In this document: one piece after another, positions 25,254 through 34,518 of the stretch
Layout of the letters: every line of letters starts with the position of its first letter
Numbering within the stretch: the first letter of the stretch is position 1
Assembly: GCF_900156575.1 (NCBI RefSeq)
Contig: NZ_FTNY01000005.1
Coordinates: forward strand, 248,001 to 312,000
DNA length: 64,000 nucleotides
Reading direction: 5' to 3'
DNA from: Chryseobacterium shigense
Lineage (GTDB): Bacteria; Bacteroidota; Bacteroidia; Flavobacteriales; Weeksellaceae
Notes under the pieces: generated by a model
What the model saw: only the letters and a program-made list of their open reading frames with translations
Told to the model about the DNA's origin: nothing
Database searches by the model: none
Program-made: the position numbers and the translations under genes

Positions 25254-26789
25254 TTGAAAAAAGAATACGATATACTGGTGATCGGTAGTGGATTGGGAGG
25301 CCTTGTTTCAGCTCTGATTTTGGCGAAAGAAGGTCTGAAAGTCTGTGTCCTGGAAAAAAACAATCAGTATGGCGGAAATCTGCAGACCTTTTCAAGGGAT
25401 AAGCTGATATTTGATACCGGAGTTCATTATCTGGGAGGCCTTTCGAAAGGGCAAAATCTTCACCAGTTCTTTTCCTATCTTGAGATTATGGAGGAGCTCG
25501 AACTTCACAAAATGGATGAGGACGGTTCTGACAGAATTTCTTTTGGAAATGAAAGCATAGAATATCCTCATGCGCAGGGTTATGAAAACTTTGTGGAACA
25601 GCTTATTGCCCATTTTCCTAACGAAAAACAAAACTTAGAAAACTATTGTGAGGAAATCCAGTACGTGTGTGCACAGTTTCCAAGATATCAGGTAGTTGGG
25701 AAAGATAATTATAATGAAGAAATTCTTCACCTCAATACCAAAAGATTCATAGAGTCTGTTACCCAGGACAAAAAATTGCAGGCAGTATTGCTCGGTTCCA
25801 ATTTTTTATATGGCGGAGATTCAGAAAATACACCGTTCTATGTTCATGCGCTTACCGTAAATTCTTATATTCAGAGTGCTTATAAATGTATCAAAGGCGG
25901 AAGCCAGATTACAAAACTCCTGATCAAAAAGCTTCGGCAGTACGGAGCAGAAGTACACAAACATTCTGAGGTTTCCGAATTTATTTTTAATGAAAACAAT
26001 AAGCTCTCTTCAGTAAAAACAAAGTCAGGAAAAGAATATATTGCAGGGAAATTTATTTCAAACATAGAAATCCGTTCCGTCATGAAACTGATCGGGGAAG
26101 ACCGTTTGAGAAAATCCTTTTCGAACAGAGTGATGAGCTGGGCGCCGGTGTCGTCATGCTTTAGTGTTTATCTGGTATTAAAACCTCATACTTTCCCTAG
26201 CTTTAATTATAATATCTACCATTATTCATCAGAAGAGATGGTCTGGAACGCATTCCGTTACAGCAAAGAAAACTGGCCTGAAACCTATATGCTCTCTTCT
26301 ACAGCCTCAAAGCATCATCCCGACTACGCAGAAAGTCTTACGGCAATCTCTTATATGGATTTTGATGAGGTTAAATCCTGGGAGAAAACCATCAATACAG
26401 TAGCAGAAGAACACGAGAGAGGATTGAAGTACGAAGAATTTAAAATGGGTAAAGCAGAAAAAATGATCTCGGCACTGGAAAAGAAAATTCCTAATCTCAG
26501 ACATTCCATACAAAATATCTACACTTCATCGCCATTGTCATACAGGGACTATATCGGCAGCTTTGAAGGAAATATGTACGGATATATGAAAAATTCGGAT
26601 AACCCTTTAAAAACAATGGTTTCGCCCCGCACAAAGATCGATAACCTTTTCCTTACGGGACAGTCTGTCAATATGCATGGAATTCTTGGGGTAACCATCG
26701 GCGCCTTCAATACCTGTGCAGAAATTCTCGGGAAAGAGATAATTGATAAGCGGCTGAAACAAATGATTAAAATGAATGAAAAAAAATAA
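25254..26789 (+). CDS. CrtI/phytoene desaturase-like FAD oxidoreductase
   Basis: 511 residues if TTG 25254 is the start (KKEYDILVIGSGLGGLVSAL begins at once). A GTG at 25203 would add 17 residues before the FAD fold and is less likely. FAD binding: GSGLGG and the acidic VLEKNNQYGGN. The C-terminal FAD motif is LFLTGQSVNMHGILGVTIG. The family includes carotenoid desaturases and isomerases. Here it may desaturate or isomerise the aryl polyene. Its end overlaps the next gene by 14 bases, so both belong to one operon. Confidence 0.85.
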   Translation: MKKEYDILVIGSGLGGLVSALILAKEGLKVCVLEKNNQYGGNLQTFSRDKLIFDTGVHYLGGLSKGQNLHQFFSYLEIMEELELHKMDEDGSDRISFGNESIEYPHAQGYENFVEQLIAHFPNEKQNLENYCEEIQYVCAQFPRYQVVGKDNYNEEILHLNTKRFIESVTQDKKLQAVLLGSNFLYGGDSENTPFYVHALTVNSYIQSAYKCIKGGSQITKLLIKKLRQYGAEVHKHSEVSEFIFNENNKLSSVKTKSGKEYIAGKFISNIEIRSVMKLIGEDRLRKSFSNRVMSWAPVSSCFSVYLVLKPHTFPSFNYNIYHYSSEEMVWNAFRYSKENWPETYMLSSTASKHHPDYAESLTAISYMDFDEVKSWEKTINTVAEEHERGLKYEEFKMGKAEKMISALEKKIPNLRHSIQNIYTSSPLSYRDYIGSFEGNMYGYMKNSDNPLKTMVSPRTKIDNLFLTGQSVNMHGILGVTIGAFNTCAEILGKEIIDKRLKQMIKMNEKK

Positions 26790-28458
26790 CCGGCTTGCTA
26801 CAGTACCTTGGGGAATTTATTTTTTCCTGATCCTTTCCCTTATTTCATGCGGAGTTTCAAAATCGGTCAGACATATTCCTGATATCAGTGCTTATGCGGT
26901 GGAAACTCCAAAGGTCAACAAAATCAATGATTCTACATTCAGCTTTAATCAGAATTATTTAACAAAAAATAAGCAGCAGCTATGGGAACTTTATATTAAA
27001 GGAAATCCATTGCAGCTGGGATATAACAACGGAGCATTGACTCAAGACCTGATGCAGCGACAGGAAGAGATCTTCTTTTCCAAAGTCGAAGGTTTTGTTC
27101 CGTCAAAGTTTAAACAGAAAATTCTCAGAGGATTTCTAAAATGGTACAACAGGAAAATGTACCTGAATGTTCGGGAAGACTATCAAACAGAATTATACGG
27201 TTTGTCCCGATATTCTTCAGATCAATACAACTTTATTGCTCCAAAATATCTCAGGAGCCTGTATCTTCACGGAGCCCACGACATCGGCCATGCTATGCAG
27301 GATCTGGCCATGGTAGGATGTACTTCCCTGGCTGTATGGAACGAAAATACTGAAGATGGAGACTTACTGATCGGGAGAAATTTTGATTTTTATGTAGGGG
27401 ATGATTTTGCTAAAAATAAGCTAATCGAATTTGTAGAACCGGAAACCGGAATTCCCTATATGTCCGTAAGCTGGCCCGGAATGATAGGTGTGGTTTCCGG
27501 CATGAATAAAGAAGGAATTACAGTAACCATCAATGCCGGGAAATCCAAAATTCCCCTGACCGCAAAGACTCCCATTTCCCTTGTGACCCGGGAAATTCTA
27601 CAGTATGCGAAAAGCATAGACGAAGCCGTTGCCATTGCAAAAAAAAGAAAAGTGTTTGTTTCCGAATCTATTCTGGTCGGAAGTGCTCATGACAGAAATG
27701 CAGTGATCATAGAAGTTTCCCCTAAAAATTTCGGAGTTTACAAGGTGGAAAATACAAGCCGTGTTTTCTGTACCAATCATTTTCAGTCGGAAGCGTATAA
27801 AGAAGATAAAAGAAATCAAAAACAAATCTTGGAAAGCCATTCCGAATACCGATACGAAAAGCTTCAGGAACTTCTGGAGAAGAAGAAAAAACTGAATCCT
27901 GAAAAAATGGCCGATATTTTAAGAGATAAATCCGGTTTAAAAGACCGGAAGATAGGCTATGGGAATGAAAAAGCGATCAATCAGTTGCTGGCACATCACG
28001 CCGTGATATTTTCACCTGAAAAAAAACTCGTCTGGGTTTCTTCCAATCCTTACCAGTTGGGAGAATTTGTATGCTATGATCTCAATGAAGTCTTTTCCGG
28101 TAAAAAGGCATCCGAAAGCTTTCAGGCAAAAAAAGCGCTGAATATTCCCAGAGATCCCTTCGCAGATTCTGATGAATTTGAAAACTATCAGGTATCTAAA
28201 GTAATGAGTGAAGATCTAAATACTGCCACAGATGATAAAGACATGACACTGGCGGATAACTTTATTCCCCATTATCAAGCCATGAACCCTGATTTTTGGT
28301 TGGTTTATTACCAGTCGGGAAAATATTATTTCGGTAAGAATGAGTGGCTAAAAGCCAAAGGTGAATTTGAAAAAGCACTGACAAAAGAAATTACTACTGT
28401 ACCGGACAGGAAAAATGTAGAAAAATACCTCAAGAAAACTTTAAAGAAATTAAAATGA
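26776..28458 (+). CDS. C45-type Ntn-hydrolase lipoprotein (acyltransferase or amidase)
   Basis: 560 residues. The signal sequence ends in a lipobox LISC (C25), so it is membrane-anchored on the periplasmic side. Its core resembles acyl-CoA:6-aminopenicillanate acyltransferase and choloylglycine hydrolase. The presumed catalytic Cys is C182 in MVGCTSLAVWNE, followed by LLIGRNFDFY and SWPGMIGVVSGMN. Unlike C45 proenzymes, the Cys lies about 160 residues after the lipobox, so maturation by self-cleavage would release a long pro-part. It overlaps both neighbours and is therefore a true pigment-operon member. An ester-forming or ester-cleaving role in flexirubin metabolism is a hypothesis. Confidence 0.82.
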   Translation: MKKNNRLATVPWGIYFFLILSLISCGVSKSVRHIPDISAYAVETPKVNKINDSTFSFNQNYLTKNKQQLWELYIKGNPLQLGYNNGALTQDLMQRQEEIFFSKVEGFVPSKFKQKILRGFLKWYNRKMYLNVREDYQTELYGLSRYSSDQYNFIAPKYLRSLYLHGAHDIGHAMQDLAMVGCTSLAVWNENTEDGDLLIGRNFDFYVGDDFAKNKLIEFVEPETGIPYMSVSWPGMIGVVSGMNKEGITVTINAGKSKIPLTAKTPISLVTREILQYAKSIDEAVAIAKKRKVFVSESILVGSAHDRNAVIIEVSPKNFGVYKVENTSRVFCTNHFQSEAYKEDKRNQKQILESHSEYRYEKLQELLEKKKKLNPEKMADILRDKSGLKDRKIGYGNEKAINQLLAHHAVIFSPEKKLVWVSSNPYQLGEFVCYDLNEVFSGKKASESFQAKKALNIPRDPFADSDEFENYQVSKVMSEDLNTATDDKDMTLADNFIPHYQAMNPDFWLVYYQSGKYYFGKNEWLKAKGEFEKALTKEITTVPDRKNVEKYLKKTLKKLK

Positions 28459-28820
28459 TTCCAAAACATATAAAGCTGCTCTTCTCTATTCCTTTTATCA
28501 TTATAATCAGTTACACAGCCTATCTGCTGACAAGGTACAATGATATTCCTGATAGTATACCCATCCACGGTTATGGTGGGAAAAATGATGGATTCGGGAG
28601 TAAAATGTTTCTTTTTGCGCCTATTGTCTTAAATCTTATTATTTTGGGCTTTATCTGGATGATCATCAGAAAACCGGATAAAATCAAATTTACTTTTGAA
28701 GTGAAAGAAGAGGATAAAGAAAAAACCTATGATCAGTACCAATTGGTTTTAATCATTCTCTCGATATTTGTTACATTGATTATGAGTCCGTTATCTTTTT
28801 CGGATGTTGTTTTTAAATAA
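28455..28820 (+). CDS. Small membrane protein with DUF1648-like domain
   Basis: 121 residues with three hydrophobic segments (about 9-25, 49-69, 93-112). The first loop has NDIPDSIPIHGYGGKNDGFG, which matches the DUF1648 pattern IPxHxxxxG. The start overlaps the stop of the C45 gene (ATGA), so it is translationally coupled and closes block 1 of the pigment genes. Function unknown. Confidence 0.82.
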   Translation: MIPKHIKLLFSIPFIIIISYTAYLLTRYNDIPDSIPIHGYGGKNDGFGSKMFLFAPIVLNLIILGFIWMIIRKPDKIKFTFEVKEEDKEKTYDQYQLVLIILSIFVTLIMSPLSFSDVVFK

Positions 28821-28995
28821 ATTGATCCCATGAATAAAATCTAATTTCCCGCTCAGTGAATTAAGTGATTTTTGTATCTAAAATGTATTTTTTGATTAAT
28901 ATTATAGAATACTTTTTAAAGTTATGTATGAATGTTGTAACATTTTGTTGTTTTCGCTACTAACAGAGGAAGTAAATTAAATCAAAGTAAAACAT

Positions 28996-31668
28996 ATGAA
29001 AAGAATTCGACTAAGTGTTAAGTTTTTATTGCTTTGTTCTTTTTTCGGCTATGGTGCGTTGTCTGCTCAGAAACATGAACAGGTGATCAAAGACTACGTC
29101 AATGCTGAAAAGACGTTTCAAAGAATAAATCCTGAGCTGAAAGCATTTACCGTTGTGAATGTTGACCCTTCAACAAGTCTGAAAGGTGATGTGGTAGGAA
29201 TACAGCAAACCATCAATGGTGTTCCGGTTTTTGCAAGTTCAGCCAATGTTTTGGTTAGAGAAGATAAAGTGCTGAGCTTTGCCGATACTTTTATGAAAAC
29301 TTATCCTTCCCTGGTAAAAGGAAAGGAGAATACCAATAAGGAGGCTCTGGTAGCAGAAGCTGCCAGGAAACTCAATGGCCTGACTACCGTTAAAAACCGT
29401 CAGGGGAAAGAAGAGCCTTTAAAAACTAAGCTCGTATACTTCGCAAAAGGCGGAGAATTGATTCTTGGATACCAGTTCGATTTAGAAGAAAGAGGGACAG
29501 GCAATCTGTGGACTTTAATCATTAGTACAGATGACGGTTCTGTTTTATACCGCGAAAATCTTACCCTCTCATGTGATTTCCATGACGGTGCTCACGAGCA
29601 CTTTCCAACAGAATTATCGCAAACAAAGCTGAATAGTCAGCCTTCTGTACTTCCTGCTCCTCTACAACAGCAAAACAGTAGTCTTCACAAGAATTTTGTT
29701 CTGGCTCCTGATAATGCCTCTTATAACGTTCTGCCATTCCCGGTGGAAGCGCCTTCTTTTGGAAGCAGAGCATTGCTGAATAATCCATGGGACTTGACAG
29801 CTTCTCCTGAAGGATGGCATTCTGACGGAACCAATCATTATACGAACACCAGAGGAAATAATGCGTACGCCTACACTGATGAAAACAATACCAATACGGT
29901 TCAGTTTTCTGCCGATGGCGGAGCCGCAAGAGCTTTTGATTTCCCGATGGATGTAACACTGCCTCCACAGAATTATACTTCTGCAGCGGTGACCAATTTA
30001 TTTTATGTCAATAATAAAATGCATGACGTATTTTATAAATTTGGATTCACAGAAACAGCCAGAAATTTTCAGACCACTAATTTCAGTGGCGTTGGTGCAG
30101 GGAATGATGCTGTTTTGGCAGAAGCCAGAGACGGAGGGGCTTATAATAATGCGAACTTCCAGTCGCCTGCAGACGGATCTGCCCCTAGAATGCAGATGTA
30201 CTTATTTGAGCCTACACAGATGCAGAATCTCTTCTATAATTCGCCATCCATTTACACAGCAAGAGTTCCAATAAGCAGAACGGCACAGTTTGGCCCGGCA
30301 CTTGAAGGAAATGCTCCTGTAACTGGAAATTTAGCACTTTCTGTACCTGCTGATGCATGTACGGCTGTAGCAGCAGGAAGCTTAACAGGTAAAATAGCGG
30401 TAGTAACTGCGGCGACTTGCGGTTTTGCAGTTAAAACCAAAAATCTGCAGAATGCCGGTGCTGTAGGAGTTATACAATATCACCCCAATAGTGATACTCC
30501 GGTAGGTTTAGGTGGTACAGATGCTACTATTACCATTCCGACCATTATGATTGGAAAAACGGAAGGACAGTTCTTACAATCTGAAATTACCAATGGAGCA
30601 ACGATCAGCGCAACATTAAAATATGATAAATTAAATTACGTTTATAAAGACGGAAGCTTAGACAATGGGGTTATGGCACACGAGTACGGACATGGAATCA
30701 CCAACCGTATGACAGGTACCGGAAACAACTGTTTAAATTACGGAACTTCCAATGAGCAGATGGGAGAAGGATGGTCTGATTTCTTTGCCTTGATGCTGAC
30801 CAACAAACCTGGAGACAATGCTTCTGTTCCCAGAGGGATGGCTACCTTTACAGCCAGTCAACCCACAGATGGAGCAGGGATAAGACCCGCGAGATATTCA
30901 CCTGATTTTACAGTTAATAATTATACCTATGCCAGAACTAATGGGATGAAAGTTAACGATAATGTAAGATTAACTAATGGTACCATCATTCCGGTTACCA
31001 GAGCAGATGTTCACAGTATAGGATTTGTATGGGCAACAATGCTTTGGGATCTTAACTGGAAATACGTAGAAAAATATGGCTATAACAGCAATGTATTGGC
31101 TAATCCTAACAGTGGAAGTGCTAGAGTACTTCAATTGGTAGTTGACGCCCTTAAATTGCAGCAATGTAACCCCAACTTTATACAGGGAAGAGACGCGATC
31201 TTAGCTGCTGACATGGCAAAAACCAACGGAGCAGATAAATGTATGATCTGGAAGGTATTTGCGAAAAGAGGTTTAGGCGTTAATGCAGCACCAGGAGGAC
31301 TGGTTGGAATATGGCAGAATTATAATCAGCCTGCTCCGGACCTAAGCGATCAGGTTGAAAACTTCGATGTTCCGGCTGAATGTAATACTTTGGCCGTGAA
31401 TGAGGCTTCTGCTAATTCCAAAGGAATATCAATCTATCCAAATCCGGTGAAAACTGAATTCACGATAAAAACTCCTTCAGGAATGGATCTTTCAGGAATC
31501 ACTACCGTTTCAGTGTATGATTTTACAGGGAAACTGGTTTCTTCAGAAAAAATCAATCTGAACAAACAGACCACCGTCAACGTTAATGCATTATTGAACG
31601 GGGTTTATATGGTGACCATCAAGGGGAATGCCATTGATTACAGCCAGAAAATTATTGTGTCAAAATAA
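28996..31668 (+). CDS. Secreted M36 (fungalysin) metallopeptidase with T9SS signal
   Basis: 890 residues: signal peptide (to about 24), an FTP-type propeptide, and an M36 catalytic domain with zinc site H562-E563-Y-G-H566 and the downstream glutamate in NEQMGEGWSDF. A protease-associated (PA) domain with VTAATCGFAVKTKNLQNAG is inserted before the zinc site. The C-terminus has a T9SS type A signal (SIYPNPVKTEFTIKTP and a final lysine-rich strand), so it leaves the cell through type IX secretion. It sits between two pigment blocks but has its own flanking gap and terminator and no evident pigment role. Confidence 0.94.
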   Translation: MKRIRLSVKFLLLCSFFGYGALSAQKHEQVIKDYVNAEKTFQRINPELKAFTVVNVDPSTSLKGDVVGIQQTINGVPVFASSANVLVREDKVLSFADTFMKTYPSLVKGKENTNKEALVAEAARKLNGLTTVKNRQGKEEPLKTKLVYFAKGGELILGYQFDLEERGTGNLWTLIISTDDGSVLYRENLTLSCDFHDGAHEHFPTELSQTKLNSQPSVLPAPLQQQNSSLHKNFVLAPDNASYNVLPFPVEAPSFGSRALLNNPWDLTASPEGWHSDGTNHYTNTRGNNAYAYTDENNTNTVQFSADGGAARAFDFPMDVTLPPQNYTSAAVTNLFYVNNKMHDVFYKFGFTETARNFQTTNFSGVGAGNDAVLAEARDGGAYNNANFQSPADGSAPRMQMYLFEPTQMQNLFYNSPSIYTARVPISRTAQFGPALEGNAPVTGNLALSVPADACTAVAAGSLTGKIAVVTAATCGFAVKTKNLQNAGAVGVIQYHPNSDTPVGLGGTDATITIPTIMIGKTEGQFLQSEITNGATISATLKYDKLNYVYKDGSLDNGVMAHEYGHGITNRMTGTGNNCLNYGTSNEQMGEGWSDFFALMLTNKPGDNASVPRGMATFTASQPTDGAGIRPARYSPDFTVNNYTYARTNGMKVNDNVRLTNGTIIPVTRADVHSIGFVWATMLWDLNWKYVEKYGYNSNVLANPNSGSARVLQLVVDALKLQQCNPNFIQGRDAILAADMAKTNGADKCMIWKVFAKRGLGVNAAPGGLVGIWQNYNQPAPDLSDQVENFDVPAECNTLAVNEASANSKGISIYPNPVKTEFTIKTPSGMDLSGITTVSVYDFTGKLVSSEKINLNKQTTVNVNALLNGVYMVTIKGNAIDYSQKIIVSK

Positions 31669-31696
31669 AAGTAGAATAATAACAGTATAGAGAATA

Positions 31697-31728
31697 AAGT
31701 CCTGGAGCTCTGCTTCAGGGCTTTTTTT
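31697..31728 (+). terminator. Intrinsic terminator of the M36 peptidase gene
   Basis: Stem AGTCCTGGAGC / GCTTCAGGGCT with a 3-base loop and two wobble pairs is followed by seven T. It lies 30 bases after the stop codon. Confidence 0.8.
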
Positions 31729-31880
31729 GCCGATTACTTGAAAGTGGATGGAGTTCCGTGGTATGGGTTTGAGGGCAGCGTGTTTTTGTTTTAAAGTATT
31801 TTAGTTGCTAAAACCAATATAGAAAGTTTCATTTCTCACATCTCACATCTGATGTCTCATATCTGATATCTAAAATCTCC

Positions 31881-33053
31881 CTACTCATTCTCCGGATTCA
31901 GTTTATTCAGAAAAAGAAAGGTGGCAATTCCGCAAATAGCAGACATCGATGTCGCTAAAATAGCACTGCCGATCACATATTGAAGCAGATTGTTTTTAAT
32001 CAGTTCAAAATTGAGTTCACCGCTTAGAATATTACTGTCACCATGCACAAACGGAGATCCCAAAAAAAGAGACGCTGCAATGACGAAAGGGATAAGCGGG
32101 GGAAGACTTACATTCGAGGCTACAAAAGCCAAAACTTTATTCAGTTTGAAAAGAACTGCCAGTGAAATCACAAGCAGGGTATGAAATCCCCAGAAAGGAG
32201 AGAATCCTATAAATACACCTAATGCAATAGAGAATGCCTTTGTACGGTTGCTGCCGTCACTTTCAAGAACATCTTCCCTGATGAATTTTTTAAAGCTTTT
32301 TTTTTTGAAATTATTCACGAAATTTCGCGGAATAATGTAGAGCAGGGTGATGGTCACTAAAATAGTATTCAGAATACTGATCCTTGTAAAATCTTTGAAC
32401 GGTCTGAAATGAGAAACCCTTTCTGAAGGGTCATACAAAACTTTGATCGGGACATTCTTTACAGGAACATGCCTCCAGGCTGTTCTTACAATGATTTCTA
32501 TTTCAAATTCAAATTTCGGGGTGAAGTATTTTTTTGGAATTTTTAATAATGGATATAATCGGTAGCCGGATTGGGTATCTTCCAGTTTGATTCCGGTCTC
32601 AAACCAGAACCAGAAATTAGAAAATCTATTCCCAAAGCTGCTCTTTTTCGGAATTCCATCCTGAGACATATTTCTGTTTCCGATCAGAAGTACCTCTTCT
32701 TTTTCCTGAATCATTGCTTCTACAAATACAGGAATATCATCAGGATAATGCTGTCCGTCCGAATCAATGGTAATGGCGTAATAATACCCCAGTTCTTTTG
32801 CCTTTCTAAAGCCTGTTTTAAGCCCGTTTCCCTTTCCGTTGTTCTCCGGAAGGGAAATTACTGTGATCTGCGGATACTGCGCTAAAATACCAGATGTAGA
32901 ATCTGTAGAACCATCATTGACCGCAATAATGTTTTCAGTGTAATCCAGCACACCGTCTATTACCCTTTTCAGGGTTTTTTCATTATTGTAAGTAGGGATT
33001 AAAATGCAAATCTTCTTTTCGTTGATTGCATTTTGTACTTCAGGAAGGGTCAT
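31881..33053 (-). CDS. Glycosyltransferase family 2 fused to DUF2062 membrane domain
   Basis: 390 residues. The GT2 domain (about 14-230) shows ILIPTYNNEKTL, NDGSTDST, the nucleotide-binding DSDGQH and DTQSGYR. A hydrophobic hinge and then a DUF2062 domain (about 260-385, with FIGFSPFWGFHTLL and SNVSLPPLIPFVI) follow. Glycosyltransferases recur in aryl-polyene loci, but flexirubins are not known as glycosides, so the acceptor is unclear. It is the last gene of the leftward block 2 operon, with 4 bases to the previous gene. Confidence 0.9.
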   Translation of the reverse strand: MTLPEVQNAINEKKICILIPTYNNEKTLKRVIDGVLDYTENIIAVNDGSTDSTSGILAQYPQITVISLPENNGKGNGLKTGFRKAKELGYYYAITIDSDGQHYPDDIPVFVEAMIQEKEEVLLIGNRNMSQDGIPKKSSFGNRFSNFWFWFETGIKLEDTQSGYRLYPLLKIPKKYFTPKFEFEIEIIVRTAWRHVPVKNVPIKVLYDPSERVSHFRPFKDFTRISILNTILVTITLLYIIPRNFVNNFKKKSFKKFIREDVLESDGSNRTKAFSIALGVFIGFSPFWGFHTLLVISLAVLFKLNKVLAFVASNVSLPPLIPFVIAASLFLGSPFVHGDSNILSGELNFELIKNNLLQYVIGSAILATSMSAICGIATFLFLNKLNPENE

Positions 33054-33057
33054 TGTT

Positions 33058-33534
33058 TTATTTTATAGTGGCTCTTTCTGCGTCTGTAAAGGATTTAGAC
33101 TGCATCGCAAACTTTTTCACGTAGTTTTTCAGAGCTGCATTTTGCTTACTGTAATTGCTGATCAGGAATGCCTTGTCGTCTTTGATGCTGCCTCTGTAGC
33201 CCACTATTTTTGGGATATTTTCCTGAACACTCAGCCTGATGACGCGCAGTTCTATATTGTTTGGATTATTTTTTATGATGCTTTCAAGGCTTGTCGCCCC
33301 TGTTTTCACAAGCGCTTTTCTGTTCTTTTTGGTAATTTTGGCTTCCATGATCTGTGCCGCTGCTTTATAACCATGGGTTACTGCATCAGATCCGGATTGT
33401 TTTTCTGCAAGATTGATGAATGCTTCTGTATTGTCATTAGAAAGATTAGCTTTTGCATAGCTGCTTCGTAATGCCTCCAGATCAGACTGAAAGAAAAGAA
33501 TAAAAGCCGTAACGAGAGAAAAAAGAATTTTCAT
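33058..33534 (-). CDS. Small secreted protein of the flexirubin operon
   Basis: 158 residues with a short hydrophobic signal (KILFSLVTAFILFF) and a helical mature part rich in Ala and Lys. No family recognised. Gaps to both neighbours are only 4 bases, so it is an operon member. The helix-rich periplasmic character would suit a structural or carrier accessory. A frame on the opposite strand here is a shadow. Confidence 0.8.
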   Translation of the reverse strand: MKILFSLVTAFILFFQSDLEALRSSYAKANLSNDNTEAFINLAEKQSGSDAVTHGYKAAAQIMEAKITKKNRKALVKTGATSLESIIKNNPNNIELRVIRLSVQENIPKIVGYRGSIKDDKAFLISNYSKQNAALKNYVKKFAMQSKSFTDAERATIK

Positions 33535-33538
33535 GAGA

Positions 33539-33910
33539 TTATTTTTTATAGCTGACTGACATTTTTAATGCAATAGTCTCGCCAAAAGAAGTGATATTTT
33601 TTACTTTAACATCTTCTTCATTTTCAGTAATATCCAGCTGAAGCTTCAGGTCCGGTGTTTCAAAAGGATTGATAATGGCCATGAATTTTACATTTGATGC
33701 TGTTTTTAAAAATAATTTTGAACCAGTAAACTCTTCCACCAGTTCTTTTACAATCTGCATCATACATACTCCCGGCGTTACCGGATTTCCCGGAAAATGA
33801 CCGCTAAAAATAGCATGATCTTTATTCAGATGAATGGAAGCCGTGTAACTTCCGTTTTCTGCTTTTTCGTATGATTCTAAGGTGTAAAAGTCTGTAAGAA
33901 TAGTCTGCAT
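33539..33910 (-). CDS. 3-hydroxyacyl-ACP dehydratase-like hotdog protein
   Basis: 123 residues, single hotdog domain. The family motif is FSGHFPGNPVTPGVCMMQIVKE, with H38 in the position of the FabZ/FabA catalytic histidine. It corresponds to the ApeI-type dehydratase of aryl-polyene clusters and would remove water from each beta-hydroxy intermediate to form the conjugated double bonds. The acidic partner residue is less obvious: Glu55 in IVKELVEEF is the likely one. Tightly packed in the operon. Confidence 0.88.
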   Translation of the reverse strand: MQTILTDFYTLESYEKAENGSYTASIHLNKDHAIFSGHFPGNPVTPGVCMMQIVKELVEEFTGSKLFLKTASNVKFMAIINPFETPDLKLQLDITENEEDVKVKNITSFGETIALKMSVSYKK

Positions 33911-33914
33911 AAAA

Positions 33915-34517
33915 TTATTTTTTCATGTTAAAGGTATAATAAACTCCCGTTTGGAATGTTACATTCGTATGGTCGCTATTAATGTGTACAAAGCCCTTTT
34001 TAATTCTGCCTTCTACCCCGAAATTTTTGGTAATATCATATCCTGCTCCAAATAATAACCCTAAATCAGCATCTGTTGGAGATTCAATATTTTTATGATC
34101 GGTAAGAAGTTCCAAAGTCGGACCAAAATGAATATTGAATTTATCGAAATAAAATTTATTCACTACCGCTCCTCCTATATAAGAAAGGCTCACCGTTTTA
34201 GAAGCTACCGACGGGTTTTGACTTTCATATTTGGCTCCCTGGCGGGTATAATAAATTTCCGGTTGAAGAGCATAGAATTTAGCAAATCGGATATTCGCCT
34301 GAAAACCAATATAAAAATCAATTTTTGATTTGATATCATACGTATTGCTTCCGCTATGATAATAGTTTTGATTATCAATATAATACCAATAGTCGTGAAC
34401 AGGACCATCCGAAAAATGAGCAATATTGGCGCCCACTCGTAGGCCGGGATTGAAAGTGACCTGGGCAAAAGAAAGACTTGAAATTAAAGCAATTGCTAAA
34501 AGTAGAAGTTTTTTCAT
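33915..34517 (-). CDS. PorT-type outer-membrane beta-barrel protein
   Basis: 200 residues with signal peptide (MKKLLLLAIALISSLSFAQ). It then has alternating strands typical of the OMP_b-brl_2/PorT barrel family: RVGANIAHFSD, FYIGFQANIRFAKFYALQPEIYYTR and a final aromatic strand QTGVYYTFNMKK. It is the likely outer-membrane component linked to the lipoprotein and LolA-like genes on its upstream side and may help anchor or position the pigment. Only 1 base separates it from the neighbouring gene. Confidence 0.83.
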   Translation of the reverse strand: MKKLLLLAIALISSLSFAQVTFNPGLRVGANIAHFSDGPVHDYWYYIDNQNYYHSGSNTYDIKSKIDFYIGFQANIRFAKFYALQPEIYYTRQGAKYESQNPSVASKTVSLSYIGGAVVNKFYFDKFNIHFGPTLELLTDHKNIESPTDADLGLLFGAGYDITKNFGVEGRIKKGFVHINSDHTNVTFQTGVYYTFNMKK

Positions 34518-34518
34518 G

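Noticed and set aside
29561..29968. A 135-codon minus-strand frame inside the M36 peptidase gene
   Set aside because: Antisense to a well-supported coding region with no family signature.
31835..31872. ATCT-rich direct repeats after the M36 gene (CTCACATCTGATGTCTCAT)
   Set aside because: Short, degenerate and without inverted partner or neighbouring gene relation; treated as simple-sequence intergenic DNA.
33004..33471. A 155-codon plus-strand frame over the small secreted protein gene
   Set aside because: It lies antisense to 33058-33534, which has a signal peptide and 4-base gaps to its operon neighbours. The plus frame is cysteine- and phenylalanine-rich, as expected of a shadow.
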